Of a stretch of 64,000 bases of DNA, positions 24,016-37,366 are shown in pieces. This DNA is from Pegea sp. RAD2-039 (taxonomy: Eukaryota > Chordata > Thaliacea > Salpida > Salpidae), in assembly GCA_034620365.1 (NCBI GenBank), contig JAQGEQ010000020.1:806001-870000 (forward strand), written 5' to 3'. The notes under the pieces are model-generated. The model was not told the origin of the DNA. It was given only the letters and a program-made list of their open reading frames with translations, and made no database searches. Position 1 is the stretch's first letter; every line of letters starts with the position of its first letter. The position numbers were made by a program, and so were the translations under genes.

Positions 24016-24817
24016 TCTAAGTTTTTAGGATATTTTTTAATAAAAATTTTGTTTTGGACATTTGCTAACATAAACTCAGCCAAGCACAAATAAAATCAAA
24101 CTGTATTTTCAACATACATACTAATTTTATGAAGTAGAAAGTCTACCTTAAATAAAAATACAACATTTTTACCATTAGTTTCTTTATTTACTACAAATTA
24201 TTTTAAGCAGAATTATGTTTATCAAATATTAATTTCAAAACAAACCTGTTTTAAAATTAGGTTTAAATAAGTGGGCATGAGTACTTGAAATTTCAAGTCA
24301 AATGGTTCTACTTAGTAAGCAAACTTATACATTTTTAGATTACTCTATTAAACGTATATCTATATCATTTATTAAATAAAGAACAGCAGGTAAGTATAAA
24401 TTATTCTTTTAATATAAAAGATAGCATTTTTCAATTATATTTTGTAAACATTAACCATGGCTTAAATTATTTTAAGATAAAAAGTTATAGTAAATTCATC
24501 TTAGCATGTGCTATGAATTTTGAACAGAATTATATCTTTGAAAATTATTAAGAAACTTAAATATAAAATAATTTGGTTGTCTAACCTCTAATTTAAGCTC
24601 TATATAGTAAACTTTGTTATTTTTGTTTTTATAAAACTTTATAATTTATTTTAAAAGCAAAACAGAACTCCTACGCATTTTTTATCACCATTTAAAAAGC
24701 TAAAATAAACATTGATTTTTTTAATCATTTTTTTTGGCAAAAAATAATTTATTGTTTAAAAATATTTACTACAATCAATTTATTTGTACTTTTAAAAATG
24801 ACAAGCATTTAAAAATG

Positions 24818-24939
24818 CTTAAGTTTCTTCAACAAAATCGTAATTCACTTAATAATAGAGATAAAAAAATGTCCAAACTTAAGTTTCTTCAACAAAATCG
24901 TAATTCACTTAATAATAGAGATAAAAAAATGTCCAAACT
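24818..24939. repeat. Tandem duplication of a 60-bp unit
   Basis: Two perfect copies of a 60-bp unit stand head to tail (about 24819-24878 and 24879-24938). The unit begins TTAAGTTTCTTCAACAAAAT. Because 60 is a multiple of three, an open frame of 76 codons at 24734-24964 passes through both copies, but the frame has no other sign of being a gene. Confidence 0.9.
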
Positions 24940-25418
24940 CAATACAGTATCTTATAATCTTTAATTGTAAAAACAATTTGAAAAATATTTCATTCATCAT
25001 TAGGTAATTTTTAGTAAGGTTTTAAATCTTTATTGAGGTGATAAAACAAATGAAAATAAACAGTAAAAAGCAACCACAACAATTACAGAAATCTTAAAAT
25101 AAAAGCTCTGAATTTCTCTTTCTATTTTTGAAAATCTTCTCTTTAATCAATGACATCAACTTTTCTAAAACCTTATCAATTCTATTTCATAAGAATTTCA
25201 TACAAAACTAAACAATACAATAAACAAAATTACATAATTCCTTATAATTTCTGAAGTTCAATAAAAGAATTATAGCTTTAATCTGATTAAAACTTTGAAA
25301 TAGTTAGCCCAAAATCAACTTTTCATACAACTATTTTAAACCTGCAAAATAATGTGTGGCGGGAAAACATTTTTGGACCATTACAAAATCTACGCTATAA
25401 TTTCGAAAACTAAGACAA

Positions 25419-25607
25419 CTATAATAGCTTAAATGAATTGATCATTTTTAATCTGCAAACAACTGAAACAGTTTGAGGGTACTTAAAAAAACTTGCAAGT
25501 TTTGAAATAGCTTTCATAAACTTAACGTGAATTTTCTTACAAACTTCGAAAGCTTTTTGATTGGTTGAAACTGATAAATGACAGTGTACTTTGAAATTGT
25601 AATCCAA
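25419..25607 (-). pseudogene. Possible hAT-type transposase relic
   Basis: A 62-codon open frame contains VCKKIHVKFMKAISKL followed by VVCRLKMINSFKLL. The spacing recalls the segment of hAT/ZBED transposases in which a VxxxH/K..S region precedes the TRWNSTY motif, but the Trp is missing and similarity is weak. Flanking sequence on the same strand has stops in every frame. It could equally be chance. Confidence 0.2.
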
Positions 25608-26708
25608 TTACTGTTGGTAATGCAGAGAAAGCTATAATAGCTACCGGCAACTATAGATGGAATTACAGATTTTTTATCTCATTTGATTCACCAACTTAAA
25701 CTGATAAGTAAAAAGAACGCTATCAAACTCACAGCAAGCTCTACGCGATAAAATCTCCAAGTAGCTCACTAAAAGAAGAAGTTTTAAAGTATACGCTTGA
25801 TTATTGTTTTGATACATAACGAATTATTTTTCAAAGCACAATTATGCGAGTATTGGCTGAAACAAGAGTCATCTTAACAAGCTAGAAGTCAAAAAAATCA
25901 ACTTTAAATTTGCTCCTTATGTTAAAAAGTCAATTAAAGTCAAACAGATACCTACTACTGGTGTATTGATTGTAAGGTTAAAAGCGTTGGTCATATAATC
26001 AAATTAATAGAGTGAAATTAATAGTGAAAATTATGGCAAACGAAAATAATTTAAAAGCTTTAAACTTCCAGAAAGCTTAAATGAATTTTATTTTACGACT
26101 ATAAAAGCATTTGTTAGACTTAGATATTCACAAGACATCAATTTCTGCTTTTTTGACTGTAACTTTGTGAACTACAACTTCATGTAATATTAAAGATTCT
26201 TTCACGAAAAACATTGTTGCATAAGTACTTGTCAGAACTGATGTTTTAGTTTGGTTAAAAGTTCGAAAAGTGGTTTCAGATAAGTATGAAAATATCAAAC
26301 ATAAAAAATAAATAAGTATTTTTTTGGATGATGTTTTATAAATATTGTGAATATAATGTACATCTGAATATAATAAATAGTATTTTAATAAAGTTAAACC
26401 TCAACTAAATACAAACTTAACCTTTAAGAAATGTATAAATTTTATAAAACCTAATTAGCATTTTAAAGGAACAACAAATATGCAGTGTCTTTGTCATCCT
26501 CTCTTGTTCAGTTACAGAAAATTTGGAGAACAATCATCAAAAATAAATTGTTCTTTTGCTTAAAGTAAACTATTTATAAAAAACCTAATGAATTCAGTCA
26601 ATCGATTCAAAAAATAATGTTGCTCTGAATTCAGACATAATCCTGTCAGACACATATTTCAACATTAGTGATTTTATTACTAAAATATGATGTAAAAAGG
26701 TACAAACT

Positions 26709-29670
26709 TCAATAAAAAATAATTTCTGATATATCAAATGATAAACAAAATACTGAATATTTTTTCTTTAATTTTTTGGTTCTAGCTACATCAAGATCTG
26801 CAAGTTGTAGCTGCTTATTAAAACATTTCTTCAGTTTTTTCCTAAAATCATCTGCAAAACAAAGATAATAAATTTTACAAATTAAAAAGAACTTAGATAT
26901 TATAATTTCAATACTTATATGGGATGATAATTATTTGAATATTGAATTAATCAATTTCTAATGGTAATTTTTATTTCAGATATTATTGTTAACAAACTCT
27001 TTAATTTATATCTGTTATAAAGATTAATAAGAAATCAAATTTCTGAAACCATTGGAAGTTGAATCTTCTGCAAAGGTGTAAAGATGTAGGAATATTTTAG
27101 GAATTTTGTTAGCTTTGATAGAAATCCTAAAAAATAAGTTTTCTTTGAAAATATAAACTTATAAAGTATTAGTTAAAAAAATAGAGAAAATTTTAATTAT
27201 TTTTTTTTACAATTTATGAATGAGTAAGTTACTTTTCAATTTTGTTTTTTATTAATGAATTAAAAGAAGTGATGAGATTCCAAGAATTTCCTGGCAGATT
27301 AATAATGATCCTATAAGTCTTTTGCTGATTGTAACTACAAACAAAAAAGTGAATCAAAAAGCAAAGTTAAAATTCAATTTTCTTACTATTTATCATTTAG
27401 CAAATTATTAAGCAAAGTTTATAAGTAAAGTTGAAACATCAAATTATCTTAACTATAAAAAGTAGAATAAATAAGTAAAAACAAGAATATTGATTTTGAT
27501 GTAAAGATTGATGTAAATTAAAAGGAGTAAAACTGACCTTTGAATTATGACTTCTTTAATGACCTTCTTGATAAATTCTTCCCCTTTCATATTAAATGTC
27601 TCACATGAGACATTGTTTAAAGAAAGATTTTTGTTCAACCAAAAAAATGAGTCTGGGTTTAGATCATTAGCATAAAGTTGACACCCTAGAAAAAAGGGGT
27701 ACAAATCAAAAAATATTTTTGATCTAGTTAAAAGATTTGATTTAAGTAATTTTGTAAATAATAAATATATAATACTGCCACTTTCTTCACTTATTTTGTA
27801 TTTTAGTGTAACTTTAACTTCCTTATACAAATACTCTTACAGCAATATTCTTATTTTTTCTGTAATACTTATGTTGAAGTCTGTATCTTAGACATTTTCT
27901 ATTTCTTTGTAGATATTTTTTTCGCTTTAAAAACCTTATAATTTATTATCTGCATCAAAAAAATAAATAAAAGTAAAAAGATACCTTTTTTGGCCAGCAT
28001 AATCGAAAATGGACCAACTCCAGAACACACATCAAAAATAAAATCAGAAGAAGAAGCAAGCTCAGTGATTCGCTGATATTCATTTAATTGTCTAGAATTC
28101 CAAAAAACCTACAAAATAATATATATTTAATGTTGTAAAGTAAAATAAATATGTTAGAAGTTTGTTATAAAACCATAGACTAGTAAATTAGATATAAAGA
28201 GATAAAATTAGACATAAATTAGTATATAAAGACTAGTAAATTAAAAATAACCTTTGAAAAGTCAAACTGAAAAACACAATTATTCATTGCAACTGTTGTT
28301 ATAAACGATTTTTCACCAGCAATAACTTCCAAGTCTGATTTTCGGAACAGATCATTTACTGGATGAGTTTTATTAACAACCGTTGAAACACCAGAAAATT
28401 TATGAATGATCACCTAAAAAATAGGATTTATGATCAATGTGAAATATAAAATATTTCATATCTATTATTAAAATAATGATAATTATGTCTTGAAAAAATA
28501 GAACTGATAAAAGATTCCTGATCAAAATAATAAATATAAAAAATGTCAACCTACTTCACCTATACGATATTTATAAGGTAGAAGATGTTCTTCTAAAGCT
28601 AACTGATATATATGTCCAACTTGAAGGCCTCCAACCTTAATCTGCTCATGTGGTATCATTGCTTTTAAAATCAAGGAAGCTTTAAAATTTATAAATCTAA
28701 ATAATAAACATTGAATTGAAATATTTTAGATGAACATATATAATTTTAATACAAATATTATACTTAACATAAATATATAGTTATAACCAAATAATTTTGT
28801 GAGTATAAAGTCTTATGATTTCTTAAAACTTAGCAGCAAAGATCAACTCACTTAAGTTCAAACTCAAAAATATCAGGTGGTTGTACATTAAGCTTTTTAA
28901 GTTGATTTAATTCATCAATTGAAAACTTTGCATTACTCTTTAGTAGAATGAATTTATATACTTCAGGAAATTCAACTTTTTCATTAAATCTTATATTTGG
29001 CTTTAAACTTCTCCATTTTTGCAAACTAGTTATTTGCTTTTTTACAAATGGTAATCCAATGCAAGTTTTTAAGACATTTGAATGAACTTTTAAAACTGGT
29101 AGTTTTGCAGTAGTTGTAAACTTCTCTCTAGAATAGGATAAAATAATAAAGGTAAAAAAATATCATAATTGAAAATCAGATTATTAACTTTGATTTAAAA
29201 GTCAGAAAGGACGAAAAATAATCTTATCTGCTAATAATACAAATAAATTAATTTTATATAATATTTCATGAAACAAAACTAAATTTAATAACCATTCAAT
29301 CAATAACATTGAAGATTATTTAAATTTTTCATATAACTATAAGATTCATAAATGTGAAAAAGTAGAAAATATTTAAAATATAGAACAAGTTAAAGTTGCA
29401 ATATCCTAAATAAGTTAATGATTCAACTGGCTCTTATACATCAGATTTGTTTATCAGAAATACATTCTAAATAAAATTGTTAGTAAATAATACTAGCCTG
29501 TCAAGTTTAGTCATCCCACTAACTACCACAGGAGGATATATTTCTTTATTCTCATATCTTAAAGATGAAATAGTGCAGTTTGAACTGCTTAGTGAAGTTT
29601 TTGCATAGTATCTATTGATAGAACATCTTTTACAGATACTTAGATTTTGTACAAAATTAAAAAACTTCAT
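26709..29670 (-). CDS. TRMT5: tRNA (guanine(37)-N1)-methyltransferase
   Basis: Trm5-type enzyme that methylates N1 of G37 next to the anticodon, preventing frameshifts; it works in nucleus/cytosol and mitochondria. About nine exons align in order: near 29497-29670, 28854-29130, 28555-28680, 28250-28411, 27986-28108, 27530-27687, 27225-27340, 27050-27130 and 26709-26851. The start at 29670 gives MKFFNFVQNLSICKRC, basic and possibly a mitochondrial presequence, followed by VVVSGMTKLDR typical of the N-terminal D1 domain. VNKTHPVNDLFR, FDVCSGVGPFSI (SAM-binding motif I), YANDLNPDSFFWL (motif II) and INLPGNS (the NLP motif IV) are in the right order, and the end VFCLSFDIS matches the family. The phases were not all checked, so exon edges may shift slightly. 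All catalytic landmarks are present. Confidence 0.9.
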
Positions 29671-31874
29671 TTCCTTAACTATTGCTAATGAAATTTATTT
29701 AGTTGAAGTGCTTTTTATTATCGTTTTTTTAACGACCAATTTGGCCGTTTTATAAAAAACACTATCCTTTTAAAAAATTTAGATAACTGAGATTTGAACG
29801 AAAACGATCATACTTAGTTGAAAATAATTTTAAGTTTGTATTTAAGCTTTATTCAAGAACTAAATTGCTTATTTTTACATTTGCTGAGACATTTTTTGGG
29901 TCTGATTCGGCCGAGAATAACCGCATTATATGCCTGGGCGAAAGATGAAATTCTAGTTGTCACCCATGTAGCAGGATTCAAATTATCTGCTGAGACATAT
30001 AAGATTAAAATTGCTGTTTCAATTACATTTTTATAAAAATTAATTGTAAAAATTACCAAAAAGGTAGTTAAATATTTAGTTAAAAACATATCTATAAAAA
30101 GGCCAAGCATCAATTTGATAGATAAGAAGTGGTGAATAGTTTTGATTGTACTTTTGTTTAATTTCAGGAAAATATACATTTCAATATAAAAAATATCAAT
30201 CTTAAGTGCAACATAAATTAGTTACCATATTTTATTAATAAGTATATAATTTTATTGATGAGATTCTACAAATAAATCATTCAAATACAAATTATTTGTA
30301 TACTTTCTTAAATTACTCAACTCAATTTCCTTGAGTATAATCTCAACAAGATGATACAAAATTTGATGTAGTGATGGAGTCGGGATGAAGATTCCAAACT
30401 GTGGTTATCTTATTGATAAAGTATTAGTTAACTGGATGTTATAAAAGTTATTGATTAGTTTGAGCTTTAAGGAACGTATGAAAGATTGTGATCAATAAGG
30501 AAATCTTTGTAATTAAATTTAGAGAAATCATAAATAACTTTAAACAATTTTTTAAACACTAGTCGAGGACGTAGGCAAAATGGCGATATTACAGGAACTT
30601 AAATCTAATCTTTGAAAGAAGGTTCTTGTTTGAAGAAAAGGATACATCGAAAGAAAAATTCCTAGTAAGCAATTTTGGAACTAATTTAAATTTCCAGTAT
30701 TTTTTTAAGTTGAAGACTCCATACGAAAGAGTTCAATCTTATTTTGAAAACTCTAAATTAAAGTAAAATATTATATTTTCTGATGATTATAAATTTATTC
30801 CTAAAATTAAGGCTTTCAAGTCCCTCATGATTCTATAAGTTTTGTTAGTTGTCAATAAACTGACGGTTAGAATAATAAAACTTTTATATTTCAGACTAAT
30901 AAACAACTGCTATAAAGAGAATTACTATAAGAAGTTTTTTTTTCAGAAAGTATTTACAAAATATTAATAGATTTGTTGCTGCATCTGCGTGAAACAACCA
31001 AGTGCACTAATTTTTTGTAAGAAGAGCTTTGTGAAAACAAAAATTTAATTAAACTATATGTGAAACTTTATTTTTGTAAGCTTCGAAACAAAATTGTGAA
31101 TGAGTTTAATGCTATGCTTTTTTATGAGAAGTATGCAATTGAAAGAAGCAACAGTCTTTACAATTTTTATTTGATTTATATAAATGCAGGTCAAATGTTA
31201 ATTTACTTTAAATTATTATGTGTAGTCTACACTAAAACTTTTTCTTTCATAATTGTGTTTTATTTTTGGGAGTTTCCCTTTTAAAAACTTGCTAACTTAT
31301 GAATCTGTTGAAAATAGAACTTATTTCTTGTGGTATAACAACTAATGTGTAGGAATCATTGAACAAAGTTCATGTATGTATTTATTTGCTCTTTAATTTG
31401 ATTACTTATCATTTTTATAGAAATCAAGTATTTATAATTAGCTGTTTAATATTACTTTTTATCATAATTTTCTTTTCACATTAATATTATGAGCTTTTTT
31501 ATAATATAGGTCTAAAAAATTAGTAAATTGTCTAATTGATATATTATATTTCTTTCTACTAATATGTCATTTATACTATTTGTTGTAAATTTGTTATTTA
31601 TTTTATTTACAGAATAAATGTAAAATCTGATAAGAATTATTATAGTAGTGAATAAATTTGCCAAGATTAAAATTAAAGAAATTTAAATAAAACAGATTAT
31701 GCTGATCATAAAAAACATTCAACCACAAAGTTTGAATTATCTATATAATTTAAGATTATTATTTTAATTATCTAAAACAATTTTTTCAATTTTATTAATT
31801 TACTTTTAACACTTCTAAATTTAAATATTCTATTGACACAGATTTTCAATTGCTTTTCTTATTTAACTGATCAA
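29671..31874. other. Divergent intergenic region between TRMT5 and INTS7
   Basis: Both flanking genes read outward, so their promoters lie here. It carries a degraded repeat at about 29890-29990. Small open frames such as 31060-31284 show no recognisable content and I regard them as chance. A transcript leader for INTS7 probably ends just before the ATG at 31875. Confidence 0.4.
29890..29990 (-). repeat. Degraded relative of the intron-7 SINE
   Basis: The plus strand here resembles the minus strand of the right half of the element at about 12130-12220: both contain GGCCGAGAA followed by similar spaced blocks (a TATATG core, then GTTGT.CCCAT/GCTCAT and TAGCA.GATTC). I estimate two-thirds identity over about 90 bp by eye. 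No tRNA-like head is visible in this copy. It supports an interspersed family of this repeat in the genome. Confidence 0.5.
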
Positions 31875-34800
31875 ATGGATGAGGGGTTACAAGAAGCAAA
31901 TGTAGCTCTATTAGATTTAGATAAAGGTAACTACTTCCAAATTTCAAATATTTATCTTAAAACTAGCTGCTTTTTTTATATTTTAATTGCTTTATAGTTT
32001 TTTACTTATTTATTCTGTTTTTAGGCTTAAGAGCACAAAGATGTGGTGATCAATGTGAAGCAATCATGAAATTTCAAAATACATTCAGCAAATATTACTA
32101 CCCAACTTTTATCAATGCTTCTTTTCTGAAATTAGCTGATGCTTTTAGGAATGGGTAAACTTTGAATAGTTTAAATCTACTTTATCAATAATTTATGTTT
32201 GAATTCAATTTTATAAAAGAATTTAAACTTGTAAATTATTAAATATCAATTTTTGAAATTTGATTTTTAGCTAAATATGAATATTTTATTTACATATTAT
32301 AAAAAGAATGAATTTTTAAAGGAATAATACCATGCGTCTTTGTATTTTGAGAGTTGCTCAACAAAGTAAAATTCATTTGGATAAAATTACAAGTTTTGAT
32401 GAATTTACAAAAAGAATTTTTAGTGTGACCCACAGCAATGACCCATATGCGAGAGCGATCACATTGAGGTTTAAACTTTTTGAATTTGATTCAGCTTTCA
32501 TCATTATATAATTACTATTTTCTTTAGTAGTCTTTATGATGCGACTTAAATATTTATCTAATTCTTTTGTAAACAAATTTATTGATAATAGCTGTAAATA
32601 ACAGATCTTATATAGAACACAACATGACTGCTAAGAAGTAAGAGTCTCACACTTCAACATAAGAAGTGTTAAAAATCAGAGATTAGCAAAAAAAAATGTA
32701 ACACAATGTATCTTTGAGCGATATAACAGTAGATTATTTTACCGCATATGTAAATATGATTCCAAGTTTCATACTGGTGCCTTGCCAATTACTAGCTCCT
32801 TTCTGTATGATGAATGTTGAGTTATTCGTTGTTGCTTACTATTATTACCAGCCGCCTTTTACAATCGAATAAAGTTTTCTTATCATCACACACATTCAAG
32901 AATTTAATTTTAAAAATCAGAACTCGGCAAAAGTAAAAGTATATCACAATCATATACAAGATCGCTACATATATTTTATCTGATATAATTTTGAAGTATC
33001 TTCAAATTTGTTATTTTTTCAGTTATTTTTTTTACATTATATAGATTTTGTATCACTTAACCCCGCATAGAGCAAATACTCTGAACAAATTGGATTAAAT
33101 GATATCTTAGTCCAGTATCTTTTCACCATCTTAATCATAAATAAAATAAAAATAATTACAAAAATGTAAATTGAATATCGCAAACACCATCAACATTTTT
33201 TCAGGATGTTGGGAACTATATCTTGTATTATTAGCGAAAAGAAAAATGTTCATCATTGCATTTGTAAAGGTTTAGATTCACATGACCGAGTAGAACAAGA
33301 AGCAGCAATATTTGCCACTATTCAATTTGCTTCTGATTCACATGACTTTGCTGCAAGTATATGTAACAAGATAGCGACATTATTAAAAGGTTTCATTTAA
33401 AGTTTTATATTTTTCTCTTTTTTATGAGTTTGTTAAAAAGTTTTAAATCAATTTGTTTTAATTAAAAGATAAATGTTTAACTTTATTGCAGGTCTATCTA
33501 CTCAGCTAGAAATTAAACTAAAGTTGATACCTGTACTTCAGCATATGAGGTCAAATGTCCAGGTAACTCTAAATTACTTTATTTAAAGAAAATTTTCAAT
33601 TTTCATCTTAAAACATAAAAACTCGTCTTTAAATATTAATCCTTACAAATAAAGATGACGTTCGGAGTTTTTGTTCCACAGATATCTTCAAAGGCTAGAA
33701 ACATTCTAGAAGACCTTCTCCCTTCTTATCCTGCTCAAGAATTTGTTCTAACAACTCTTAAAACTTTAACCATGTTATCATGTTACACTTTAATTGACAT
33801 TCCAGCTCAAGTAACAAATCTTTTCAGCTCGTTTCTATTTCCAAATTGTCTCATCTAATTACAGGTCAAGCTACTTCTTCGTTATGTGAGATGTGACCCA
33901 CGCAAAAGTGTTTGTTCAAGTGCCCTCGACAATCTCAATTTGCTGGCTAATAAAACTTCACATCTATGGTCAGCACAGGATATTGAAGAAGGTTGTAAGG
34001 TGATGATATTAATGCAATTTTCTGATGGTGTCTTCAGTTGTGATGTTTGTAGACTTTGAATCAATCAACAATCTCAGATCTTTTAAAAAGAAAACTACTC
34101 CGTGTTCTGTGCACACTTTTCAGTAACACTTCTGTCGTCAAAGTTGATCTTTCTGATGGTTAGATTTTGAATTTATTATTTTTTTCTACATACATCAATT
34201 GTTACCAGACTCCCAGATCTTGCACATATGTTCCTTGTACATGCTCAATATGGATGTTATGCAAGCTGCGTTAGCCATCAAGCTGCAAACATCACTTCTA
34301 CCTCACGCTCTTAAATACAGTAAAGAACGTTATGAGGTGATGCATCTTTCAAGGTTTCCTTCGTTCATTTACATTACTTCTGTCTGATAGAGTTTACGAG
34401 ATGGAACTATTGATGCTGTTGATGGAATCTTACTAATACTAGTACCAAGTGCTACTGATTCGTCTATAGAAGTTCGAGCTTTGAAGGTAATCTTGTAATT
34501 TGTTTTGATTTCAAACTAAAATGTCTTTTTAAATTCAGATCATTCTATCTGTTCTTCGAAATCTTCTAGATGATTCTGGTACAAGTGAAAGTCGATTGTA
34601 TGAGATTATATTTACGTTGTTTGAAACTGAAGAACGTTTATTACAAGCATGTGATGAGGCAGGTGTTGTCTTGCTGGAAACCCTCGCTATTCTATCAACT
34701 AACAGGTTCTGATTATTTTTTTTCAAACTTTTATAGCTGATTTCAAAAAATGAAAATCATTTTTTGATAAATATTTTTGTAAATCTATTAATTTTTTTGA

Positions 34801-37249
34801 AGTGATTTTCCAAACCTTTTATCTCCTTATAAGAATAGCATTCACTCAATGCTATTAAAGATACCTTTAATGGAACAAAAACCAAATCGAGAAAAAATCA
34901 CAGTAAGTTTATGAAAAAAAACACAAAAATTTAGCTAACAATTATTATTGGTAGATTTTTATCTTCGTTTTGATGTCTGTATGCGCTCTTGGTAGTGAAG
35001 ATTCCATTCTTTCAGACCAAATTATTCATGAAATCAAAAATTCATCATTAGATTATTGGACTTTATATAGAATCGCTCGTCAAGCGTTTAGATTGGTGAT
35101 TATCTTACAACTTTCACGAACTCTCACGCTTATTAATTCTTTCTCACAAAGAGTCAATTTAACGTCGCAAGCAAGTTACTAAAGGAAATATCAGACTCAG
35201 TTGCTACAGAACAACATCATTTCTGGATCACAGGTTTGAAAGAGATAGCTTTGGCTGAATACCAGATATCAAAATGTTTTCAATCCAACCAACTGGATCT
35301 TACTTGCCTTGAAATCGATCGTACAATCACTCAAGCTGTCAACCACTACCACACAGCGACCTCTATTTTCATGGTCAGTTGCACTTTTGAGTGTCATGTG
35401 GTTAGATATCTACCAATCACAGGCTGCAGTTGAACCAAATCGTAATTTGAATTTTCAATGCGAGTATGCTCGGTTGAGATGTGAAACTTTGCAAGTACAT
35501 CTGAGATTTATTTCGGCATGTCAAGTGATTCGAACTAATCCACCTCCGGCTATAAGTAAAGACTCATTTGACTTCAATTGTGATGACAAGACTGCGGAAA
35601 ATAGTAAATACTTCCTCGTTGACAAAAGAGTTAGTTGAAAATTGTTCTAAAATTATTTTTTCAATTATTTGATGTAAGATCGAAAAAGAAATTGAAAACA
35701 ACTTCATCACTTTTTAGTTGAAGCAATGTGCTGAGCAATTCCAATTAATCGAGCAAGCTTATAACGAACTACGAATGATTTCATTTGATTGTGACCCGTC
35801 AACACTAACCAACATCACAACGTCAGTTTTCAAGTCACTTTTTTCAAAATTGTCAAAATCTTTTTCATATCGAAATAACTCGTTTCAAATTTAGATCGCA
35901 GAGAGGATGTTCTATAATGTCGTTTGCTATCGAATCTCTGATATTTTCAAGAAGGTAATCTCCACAAACTTCAACCTATTTGCTCAGCTACAAACACCTT
36001 CTTTGTTTTTAGTGACAAGAATTTTTATACAGATGCAAAAGCATCTCAATCAATATCAAGTGATGGTGAACGCAGTGATATTTACTCAAAAGTATTTTTT
36101 TGATTTAAGTTTGAATAAATGATTTATATGAAGTTGTAATCTATTAAATGTTCAGCAGCATTTTAACTATTACAAAATTTCAGTCTGATTTAAAAGATTA
36201 ATCACAAAATAAAAATGAAGAATTCCCTTTTTAATAAAGATTTCTTTTATTTTTTAGGCTATTCGAAATGCTTATACAAAAATTTCGAAATTAATTGATG
36301 TAACTTTAGCAAAAGAACCAAACAATTTATCACAACTAGTAAGTGAAGCTAGTAAATTCCTTGAAATCAAATCTCATTACCAAGATGTTGATTTCAGCTC
36401 ACACAATGTCTTAAGCAGTGCAGTTTTACAGTCCTATCTGTTCCTCAATCATTTCCTAGATTCTTCTTTCAGAGTCTGCAAACTACAAGAATCAAAGTGA
36501 TACTTTAAACAGACTCATCAATATTGACTAACTAGATTCCTTCTACAGTTGACTACGACTCCAGGCAACCGCTCATCGAGTGATCCGTTTCGAATTGAAG
36601 CCGAAAAACGTCTTGCTCTCAAGATTGAGGGAGTTATTCAAAGATCACATTCATATTCTTCTAATGGATTTTTCTCGACTAATAAGAGTGAATCTTTCAC
36701 CTCCTTAAGCAACTCCCAAGACCCAAAGTCTCATCGCTTCCGTGAAATCAAACAGATAAAGCTTCAACTCAGCGTCATTTGGTTACATTCTGAAGGGACA
36801 CACAATCGCAGTAATAAGCCCAAAGTGGGTTTTTAACAAATTGTCATTTGTTGTTTTATAAATGACCGAAAGTCATCGATTTGTGATTAAAATTTGATTA
36901 AAACTCTTGAAGGTCACCCAGATTGAAGTTGGAGTATATGAGCGAATAGTTGAACCTCAAAATGAATACTTTACAACACAAATGTTGATAAACTTCGAGA
37001 AAGTCGGTAAGATCTCTAACTACTCTATTAGTCGACTCATTTGCGATTTATCTAACATCTCACTTTGTAGGTACATACAACGTGGTTATAGAAGTCAATG
37101 CCAAAGACGAAAATGATGTTTGGTGGAATACTGGTCCAAAAGAAACTATTCATGTTAAGACATCAGATGAAGCTGCAAGAATCCAGCAACAAATCCAACA
37201 ACAGCAGCACATCACTATCAAACCACATCATCACTACCAACGTTTTTAA
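31875..37249 (+). CDS. INTS7: Integrator complex subunit 7
   Basis: Subunit of the Integrator complex, which binds the RNA polymerase II C-terminal domain, cleaves snRNA 3' ends and attenuates mRNA transcription; INTS7 is an alpha-helical repeat scaffold. The ATG at 31875 starts MDEGLQEANVALLDLDKGLR across the first intron, matching the family start. Further blocks in order include CGDQCEAIMKF, SFLKLADAFRNGN, EKKNVHHCICKGLDSHD, EAAIFATIQFA, LKLIPVLQHM, WTLYRIARQAFR, LNFQCEYARLR, PPPAISKD and LALKIEGVIQ. The end KTSDEAARIQQQIQQQQ and a His-rich tail finishing RF resemble the Gln-rich tail ending RF of vertebrate INTS7. About 18-20 small exons are separated mostly by introns under 120 bp, with one intron of about 740 bp (32468-33204). 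I did not fix every splice site. No break or missing block was noticed. Confidence 0.9.
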
Positions 37250-37366
37250 AGTCTTATGTGGAAAGATTTTAAGATTTGGAAAATAAATCAATCAGCTAAT
37301 GTACTTTCTATCAACAACTTCTCACTTTATTTAACATTGATCAAGCGAACACGTGACAATACCATA

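Larger units (their letters stand above)
24016..26708. other. Gene-poor region between DNMT1 copy B and TRMT5
   Basis: Very AT-rich. It contains the 5' side of copy B, a 60-bp tandem duplication (about 24818-24939) and a possible transposase relic on the minus strand around 25419-25607. No exon of a recognised gene was found. The stretch 25340-26250 is somewhat less AT-rich and has broken open frames, as expected of a decayed mobile element. Confidence 0.4.

Noticed and set aside
27453..27530. Extension of the TRMT5 exon beyond VIIQR
   Set aside because: The extra residues are hydrophobic translation of the intron; a GT donor follows directly after the conserved segment.
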